A stretch of DNA of 11,133 bases from JBFKOL01 sp041628815 (lineage in GTDB: Bacteria; Bacteroidota; Bacteroidia; Chitinophagales; Saprospiraceae), in assembly GCA_041628815.1 (NCBI GenBank), contig JBFKOL010000117.1:1-11133 (forward strand), given 5' to 3'. Position 1 is the stretch's first letter; each line of letters starts with the position of its first letter. The notes under the pieces were generated by a model. It made no database searches. It was not told the origin of the DNA and saw only the letters and a program-made list of their open reading frames with translations. Below, one piece after another: positions 7,216 through 11,133 of this stretch. Both the position numbers and the translations under genes were made by a program.

Positions 7216-8862
7216 TCATATCAAACTCAAAACCGCCTTATCAGCATACGCCATTATAGCTTCAAGTTCATTCCGGACAAGCTCAGCTTCATCCTCTTGG
7301 CCCAAAGCTTCAAGTGCGGTCATTTTCCCCAGGAGGGATTTGGATCTTCTGGGCATCCGTTGCAAAGCTTTGTCAAACTGCTCAATAGCATCGATATACC
7401 TCCCCTTACTTATAAGCCATTCGCCGTATTGCTCGAAAGAAGGTTTTGTGATCCTCGGTGGCCCGGCAGGGTAGTTCGTTTGATCCTCCAGAATTACCGC
7501 TTCCTTCATGTAGATTTCGAACAGATCATCCCTATCTTCTATAAGCGACTTCATTCCACGCATCTGGCCGATGACCACACCGGCGCTGTTAATGGCATTT
7601 TCTGTGGGGGCATACCTGCTGGTTCCGGCGGCACACAAAGCGATACCGTCACTTTCTATTTGCTCCGATGCCATCGAAATCTGAGCGGATAACCATTCTA
7701 TTTCATTTCTTATGACATTGATATCCGCATCTTGGTAGGCAAGTTGTGTACGCAGGAAGCTGCGCATTGATTTGGCCATCAGCCCTATGTCATCGACTTT
7801 GACATCGGTATCAAGCTGTGTTTTGGATGATACTATACCACTCTCTGCAAGCTGCCTGCTCTGCATGCCGAGCAAATATCCCCGCGCACCTTTTGTGGGG
7901 TCTTTTGGTACATATGTGAGCATCTCATTGAGGATTTTTTCTGCCTCCGTATACCTGCCTTGCTGAAGTAGCCCATAGTGAAGCCAGGCAAAGGAGTGAT
8001 ATCCTCGAGCGCCATCGGTCAGTTCCTGTTTCTTCATACGAGCGACGCTGGCATCGTACGACACTCGATTGGAGCTAACCACACCGTCCCATTCTCCGAG
8101 CGCCAGGTAGATATGTGACGGCATATGCAATGCATGCGCGGCATCGGCGGCTACCTTGGCATAAGCATCAGCAGCAGCATGCGCATCTTCGGCAGAAGTA
8201 GGACCGTCCAGGGCATGTATTTTATAGTGCAACGCACCAGGGTGCAGCGGATTTGCCTCAATGATGTCATCGGCAATGGATGCTGCCAGTCTGAGGTCAT
8301 CGCTGCCGTCTCCGTACTCTTCTGTCGACCATATCAAAGACAATGCATAGAACGCCGCTATCTCCTGGTGCTGCGGATATTTATTATACAGTGACGCAAG
8401 GTGTTTCGTAATCATTTTATTTCTTTCATCAAATTCGCCTTCACCGTACATGATCTCAACGAGTTCCCACATGGCTTTCTCCATGGGATCTTCAATAGAA
8501 GCCAATCGCTCTTCTTTTGTATTGCCCAATCTCACCAATATAGCCCTACCCTTTTCTGTGTTTTGCAGCCTCCACAATGCCTTGTAATGGCACATGGCCT
8601 CGCCCCAGTGCGTTAAGACCTCCGTGCTGTCCAGGGCCGTTGCCTCCTCGAATGCTGCCAATGCATCGTCATATTCAAAGTTGTGCAGCAGAAGCAGTCC
8701 TTCTTCAAATTTCTCCTGGGTTGCCTCGTTGAGGGTAAAGCCGTGCTGTAATTTGCCCAGGACAACTTCATCGTTTTCGACCGGTGCTGTCGATTGTTCT
8801 TTTGGAGTGCAACCGATGATAGCGAAGGTTAAAATAAGTGTGAGAAATGCAGAGAATTTCAT
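7216..8862 (-). CDS. TPR-repeat lipoprotein
   Basis: The 548-residue product starts with a lipoprotein signal (MKFSAFLTLILTFAIIGC) whose lipobox cysteine is C18, so it should be anchored to an envelope membrane. The mature part is alpha-helical. TPR-like helix pairs are visible at about 51-85 (EEGLLLLHNFEYDDALAAFE) and 474-510 (YGEWLISKGRYIDAIEQFDK), and another at 287-315. Two conserved-looking blocks, HPGALHYKIHALD (207-219) and HALHMPSHIYLALGEWDG (243-260), mark it as a TPR lipoprotein type that I associate with Bacteroidota and relatives. No catalytic motif is evident; such proteins usually act as scaffolds. The gene converges with the kinase across a 237-base gap and reads alone. No clear promoter consensus was found upstream. 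The family is confident, the function unknown. Confidence 0.92.
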   Translation of the reverse strand: MKFSAFLTLILTFAIIGCTPKEQSTAPVENDEVVLGKLQHGFTLNEATQEKFEEGLLLLHNFEYDDALAAFEEATALDSTEVLTHWGEAMCHYKALWRLQNTEKGRAILVRLGNTKEERLASIEDPMEKAMWELVEIMYGEGEFDERNKMITKHLASLYNKYPQHQEIAAFYALSLIWSTEEYGDGSDDLRLAASIADDIIEANPLHPGALHYKIHALDGPTSAEDAHAAADAYAKVAADAAHALHMPSHIYLALGEWDGVVSSNRVSYDASVARMKKQELTDGARGYHSFAWLHYGLLQQGRYTEAEKILNEMLTYVPKDPTKGARGYLLGMQSRQLAESGIVSSKTQLDTDVKVDDIGLMAKSMRSFLRTQLAYQDADINVIRNEIEWLSAQISMASEQIESDGIALCAAGTSRYAPTENAINSAGVVIGQMRGMKSLIEDRDDLFEIYMKEAVILEDQTNYPAGPPRITKPSFEQYGEWLISKGRYIDAIEQFDKALQRMPRRSKSLLGKMTALEALGQEDEAELVRNELEAIMAYADKAVLSLI

Positions 8863-9002
8863 CCTTTAGGTTTGTTTATACGACATTGAAGTTAGCGAAT
8901 TCATATTTCCATAACGATACTGTTTAGAGCAAAGCCCTTAATCCACCGTTCACGATTTAAGAGCAATCTATCCGTAGGGCTGTTTTTGTGAGATGAAACA
9001 AA

Positions 9003-9200
9003 ATGTTAGATCCTGTAACATTCGATTATGAGGAAGATAACCGAGATACCGTTGCACGGGCACAAAGTAAACGTCATTTCAAAAGACGCTATGAAATATT
9101 AATGTTGGGTCAAAGCTTCACTTGGAGAAAACAGAAAAGCTTATTTGAAGAACTCAAATCAAATGAACACTTAAATCCATTACTTCATGTAGGATCCTGA
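9003..9200 (+). CDS. Possible small hypothetical protein (65 residues)
   Basis: An ATG frame with a charged product (ends SLFEELKSNEHLNPLLHVGS) lies between the TPR lipoprotein start and the toxin gene. Its last 47 bases run antisense to the 3' end of parE. No domain, signal peptide or membrane segment is seen, and no ribosome site or promoter stands out. The composition is plausible for a protein, but chance is equally likely. The remainder of the 8863-9153 gap holds nothing I can identify. Confidence 0.25.
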   Translation: MLDPVTFDYEEDNRDTVARAQSKRHFKRRYEILMLGQSFTWRKQKSLFEELKSNEHLNPLLHVGS

Positions 9201-9447
9201 CAATTATACATTCGTTCGGATTGGTTTGATAGAAAATAAGATGTCGGTTGACTTTTAAATACCTATAATTTCCCTTTTTAAAGTAATAGACCTTTCCCAT
9301 TGATGGTTCATTGCACAATTGAAGCATTCCGGAATATAGTTCGTCATGGTATTTTTCTGCTTGTATTAATGACCATGTCCTTGCCGTATATTCAAATATT
9401 ACTTCAAGATCTGAAATAGCTTTGGGTGAGACAAGCAATTTAAGCAT
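9154..9447 (-). CDS. parE: ParE/RelE-family toxin
   Basis: The 97-residue protein matches the ParE branch of the RelE/ParE fold. It has an N-terminal helix pair (SPKAISDLEVIFEYTARTW), then the basic beta-sheet part (YRYLKVNRHLIFYQ) and the typical C-terminal IVRILHEVMDLSVHL. Length is normal for the family. ParE toxins poison DNA gyrase; related RelE toxins cut mRNA on the ribosome. The sequence favours ParE because of the RHLIFY and RILHExMD signatures, but the target is inferred. Its ATG overlaps the antitoxin stop by eight bases (ATGCTTAA, 9440-9447), which implies translational coupling with the upstream antitoxin. No lesion is visible, so the toxin should be functional. Confidence 0.93.
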   Translation of the reverse strand: MLKLLVSPKAISDLEVIFEYTARTWSLIQAEKYHDELYSGMLQLCNEPSMGKVYYFKKGNYRYLKVNRHLIFYQTNPNECIIVRILHEVMDLSVHLI

Positions 9448-9691
9448 CTATACCATGCTTCTTTCGCATCCTTTTCTTGAATTTATTATTGTCAAATTCG
9501 AGAGGTTTGCCACTTTCTTCTCCTGTGACCAATGCTTGATTTATCGCTTCAATTTTTTTTCTCTCGGTCTCTAGAAGCCTGAGACCTGTACGAATAATTT
9601 CGCTGGCCGATTTGTATCTCCCCGATTCTATTTCTTGACGAATGAACTGGTCGAAATGGTCACCTAAAATGACAGAGGTATTTTTTGACAT
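9440..9691 (-). CDS. parD: ParD-family antitoxin (ribbon-helix-helix)
   Basis: The 83-residue protein starts MSKNTSVILGDHFDQFIRQ and continues IESGRYKSASEIIRTGLRLL, the standard ParD N-terminal ribbon-helix-helix DNA-binding domain (about residues 3-45). The C-terminal part (about 50-83, charged, ending KKRMRKKHGIDA) should wrap around and neutralise ParE. In this family the antitoxin dimer, alone or with toxin, binds the operator and represses the operon. It is the first gene, as usual, and overlaps parE. A palindrome 20 bases upstream of its start fits the expected operator. Confidence 0.94.
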   Translation of the reverse strand: MSKNTSVILGDHFDQFIRQEIESGRYKSASEIIRTGLRLLETERKKIEAINQALVTGEESGKPLEFDNNKFKKRMRKKHGIDA

Positions 9692-9706
9692 TTGCTATTA
9701 TTTATA

Positions 9707-9737
9707 TGAAAATACCATATTCTGGTATATCTGACAA
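9707..9737 (-). promoter_or_regulatory. Candidate parDE promoter with embedded operator palindrome
   Basis: The inverted repeat ATACCA-TATTC-TGGTAT lies at 9712-9728, 20 bases ahead of the parD ATG. On the minus strand, TTG (9737-9735), 20 bases, and TATTTTCA (9714-9707) approximate the Bacteroidota -33/-7 promoter. The palindrome therefore fills the space between the two promoter elements, where a bound ParD dimer would block RNA polymerase. The palindrome is seen directly; repression is inferred from the family. Confidence 0.6.
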
Positions 9738-9783
9738 GCGTCAACGGTGCTAGAGATTTTATTGGAGGAGACTCATACACAAT

Positions 9784-9900
9784 TTCAAGAGTCAAACTCA
9801 CATTCAAGTTCAAGTTTAGGGATTGACGTTTTTACTGATTTACACTTGATACTTGATCTTGTACTTGATACTTGATCTTGTACTTGATACTTGTACTTGC
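9784..9900. repeat. Facing TCAAG and CTTGA minisatellites
   Basis: At 9784-9818 the plus strand has TCAAG-type units (CATTCAAGTTCAAGTTTA). At 9845-9900 it has CTTGA-type units, with two perfect copies of the 19-mer CTTGATACTTGATCTTGTA (9845-9863 and 9864-9882) and a third partial copy. The two halves are imperfect reverse complements separated by 26 bases, so a long snap-back stem is possible. The array ends about ten bases from the stop of the SGNH pseudogene. The short gap 9729-9783 shows nothing else. Confidence 0.85.
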
Positions 9901-9913
9901 TCCTGATTCTTAC

Positions 9914-10560
9914 TCATTGAAAAAGGGAATTCAGAATTACAGCTGCTGCTTCCCTGCCGCCGGTAAGGGAGGGATGAAATTGATCCGGCTCTTAATACGA
10001 AAAGTCACCGGTCTGGTCGATATAGTTCTTCCAGACTTTCCCTACGGGACAAAGGATCGCATCGTTTAACTGTGCAGCCTCCATGTAATGGGCAATAACG
10101 AGGTCAAACGTATCATAGTGCTGGATAGCCGGCCATACCATGAAATAGGCAAGCCCAGCATCTCCCTCTTTGCAGAGAGCGGCATATTCTGCGCCATAAT
10201 TGATAAGTCAACTGCGACCCAATTCCTGGGACGACGGCCCTTTTTGAATGATAACAAAATCGAACTTTTTTGGACGGATCAATGTCTGAACATGACCATC
10301 CGTCAAATGATCCTGGATCGCATAGTTCGGATAGGCCAGAGATTCCGCCGCGAAGTTTATTCCCCTCTCAGTAGCCCTAGCGACGACAAGTCCCGGAAGG
10401 TCGTTTAGGTAAGACTGTTTCCAACAAAAAGAAGATGGTGATCTACCTGGGCAGTATCGTTGATATTCCCGTCATCGGGCGCTTCTTCCTTGTCGGATGT
10501 CGAACAGGCGAAAAACAAAGCCATAAACAATAAGACCTTGATGGAAAATCTTTTTTCCAT
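9914..10560 (-). pseudogene. SGNH/GDSL-type lipoprotein esterase, inactivated by three lesions
   Basis: From ATG 10560 the frame encodes a lipoprotein signal (MEKRFSIKVLLFMALFFAC, C19) and reaches LLFVGNSLT, the block I motif carrying the nucleophile serine (S49) of SGNH hydrolases. TAA then stops it at 10405-10407. Losing one base there explains the break: the next frame reads NDLPGLVVARATERGINFAA, continues with FDFVIIQKGPSSQELGRS, meets TGA at 10208-10210, resumes LINYGAEYAAL and FMVWPAIQHYDTFD, meets TAA at 9992-9994, and ends with EPDQFHPSLTGG to TGA at 9914-9916. DQFH supplies the DxxH Asp-His of block V. The 647-base length is one base short of 216 codons. Active relatives cleave esters, often of carbohydrates; the substrate here is unknown. 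Three independent lesions make sequencing error an unlikely sole cause. Confidence 0.88.
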
Positions 10561-10662
10561 GATCAAGACTTTATGCGGTCTGCAATTTTCATTTCTTTTT
10601 TCCATCAAAGGATACGCAAATGATTCTGTCATTGACAAGATCAGGTTGAAATATGAAACATT

Positions 10663-10679
10663 ATCTGTAACGTACAGAT
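10663..10679. promoter_or_regulatory. Operator-like palindrome upstream of the SGNH pseudogene
   Basis: ATCTGTA-ACG-TACAGAT is a perfect 7-bp inverted repeat with a 3-base centre, about 100 bases before the pseudogene ATG. Its size suits a dimeric repressor or activator, or a small hairpin. No regulator gene is next to it. Confidence 0.35.
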
Positions 10680-10726
10680 TGACTCAATTGCACATGTTTT
10701 GATTGTTTAAACTATCATAAGAAGGA

Positions 10727-10859
10727 GATTCAGCGATTAGAAATTAAATGAAACAAAAGAATCAGCTGATACACTAAATAATTGATGAATTCGCTGAGTC
10801 CTCATTCTTACGCTTTATATAGATTTCAACAGTTTGTATCTATTGTGGCTAGAATGAGG
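10727..10859. repeat. Consecutive inverted repeats in the gap 10561-11006
   Basis: GATTCAGCGA (10727-10736) pairs with TCGCTGAGTC (10791-10800) with one G-U, and a perfect ATCAGCTGAT palindrome (10761-10770) lies in its loop. The next stem starts on the same base: CCTCATTCT (10800-10808) pairs with AGAATGAGG (10851-10859), enclosing ATAGAT/ATCTAT (10819-10824 with 10838-10843). No gene was found in this 446-base gap. Confidence 0.45.
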
Positions 10860-10880
10860 CCATGATTTGTCCACCCCTTG

Positions 10881-10894
10881 CCCCCTAAAGGGGG
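10881..10894. other. Small hairpin CCCCC-TAAA-GGGGG
   Basis: A 5-bp GC-only stem with a TAAA loop. No T-run follows on the plus strand, so it is not a standard intrinsic terminator. Such CCCCTAAAGGGG hairpins recur between genes in Bacteroidota, to my recollection. Confidence 0.35.
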
Positions 10895-10974
10895 ACATCG
10901 AAGCTCTTTAGTTCAATTCCCGAGGAGAAGACTTTTTCAGGCCAAACATTTATTTGTGCTTATATTGATATTTG

Positions 10975-11004
10975 TTGATTCTTGGTCATGAACTTGACAG
11001 TTGA
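10975..11004. repeat. Degenerate CTTG-type repeat next to a stop codon
   Basis: TTGATTCTTGGTCATGAACT and TTGACAGTTGATTT resemble worn copies of the CTTGA family. They end two bases from the stop codon (11007-11009) of the gene at the right edge. Confidence 0.4.
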
Positions 11005-11006
11005 TT

Positions 11007-11133
11007 TCAATGTGCGTTGTTCAATTCGTCCTTGATCATGGCTGATAACCGATTCATATTATTGATCCAGCGGTTATACCACCAAGCCTGGCTTTCCCGG
11101 TTCAATTTTATGGTGCTAATGATATTGTAGTAC
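11007..11133 (-). CDS. C-terminal fragment of an unidentified protein
   Basis: The minus strand from the window edge is open for 41 codons and ends at TGA 11007-11009. The product includes IISTIKLNRESQAWWYNRW and closes with MNRLSAMIKDELNNAH, a helical, charged tail that looks coding. I do not recognise the family; a resemblance to C-termini of Bacteroidota proteins such as DUF6090 is only a guess. It reads toward the hairpin-rich gap and the SGNH pseudogene. Confidence 0.55.
   Translation of the reverse strand, partial: YYNIISTIKLNRESQAWWYNRWINNMNRLSAMIKDELNNAH

Noticed and set aside
7141..7692. Plus-strand frame of 183 codons
   Set aside because: Antisense to the well-supported TPR lipoprotein; no domain seen.
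8933..8990. Terminator-like pairing of AGCCCT with AGGGCT followed by a T-rich run
   Set aside because: Only six pairs with a loop of nearly 40 bases, and no plus-strand gene ends ahead of it.
10088..10408. Plus-strand frame of 106 codons
   Set aside because: It is the antisense of the broken SGNH gene, whose readable motifs lie on the minus strand.

Overview
The window looks like a chromosomal accessory stretch from a member of the Bacteroidota. This rests on the gene families present, on promoter-like TTTG/TAnnTTTG spacings, on the lack of clear Shine-Dalgarno sites, and on CTTGA/TCAAG minisatellites between genes. The genus cannot be named from the sequence.

Layout, left to right. (1) Positions 1-1301, minus strand: most of a secreted M24 (Xaa-Pro aminopeptidase-like) metallopeptidase, cut by the window edge just after its last metal ligand. 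(2) 1394-1747, minus: a four-helix-bundle (S23/IVP family) gene split by one in-frame TAA, with CTTGA-type repeats on both sides. (3) 1748-2619: an 870-base gap with no convincing gene. It holds a dense cluster of hairpins and short repeats (2140-2340) and a clean 13-base tandem array (2545-2596) ending just before the next gene. (4) 2620-6978, plus: a 1452-residue soluble sensor histidine kinase with six successive modules of about 190 residues ahead of the HisKA and ATPase domains. (5) 6979-7215: a TCAAG-type array and a duplicated 16-mer. (6) 7216-8862, minus: a TPR lipoprotein convergent with the kinase. (7) 9154-9691, minus: a ParD/ParE toxin-antitoxin pair with overlapping genes and a palindromic operator inside its promoter. 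(8) 9784-9900: a facing pair of TCAAG and CTTGA arrays. (9) 9914-10560, minus: an SGNH/GDSL-type lipoprotein esterase gene with one frameshift and two nonsense codons. (10) 10561-11006: a gap with several inverted repeats. (11) 11007-11133, minus: the last 41 codons of an unidentified protein.

The genes do not form one pathway. The peptidase, the TPR lipoprotein and the former esterase are predicted envelope or exported proteins. The kinase is a cytoplasmic sensor with no response regulator beside it. Two decaying genes, a toxin-antitoxin module and many repeats point to a fluid region. The most noteworthy features are the minisatellites that start at or next to four stop codons and in front of the kinase start, the hairpin-rich block at 2140-2340, and the six-module kinase.
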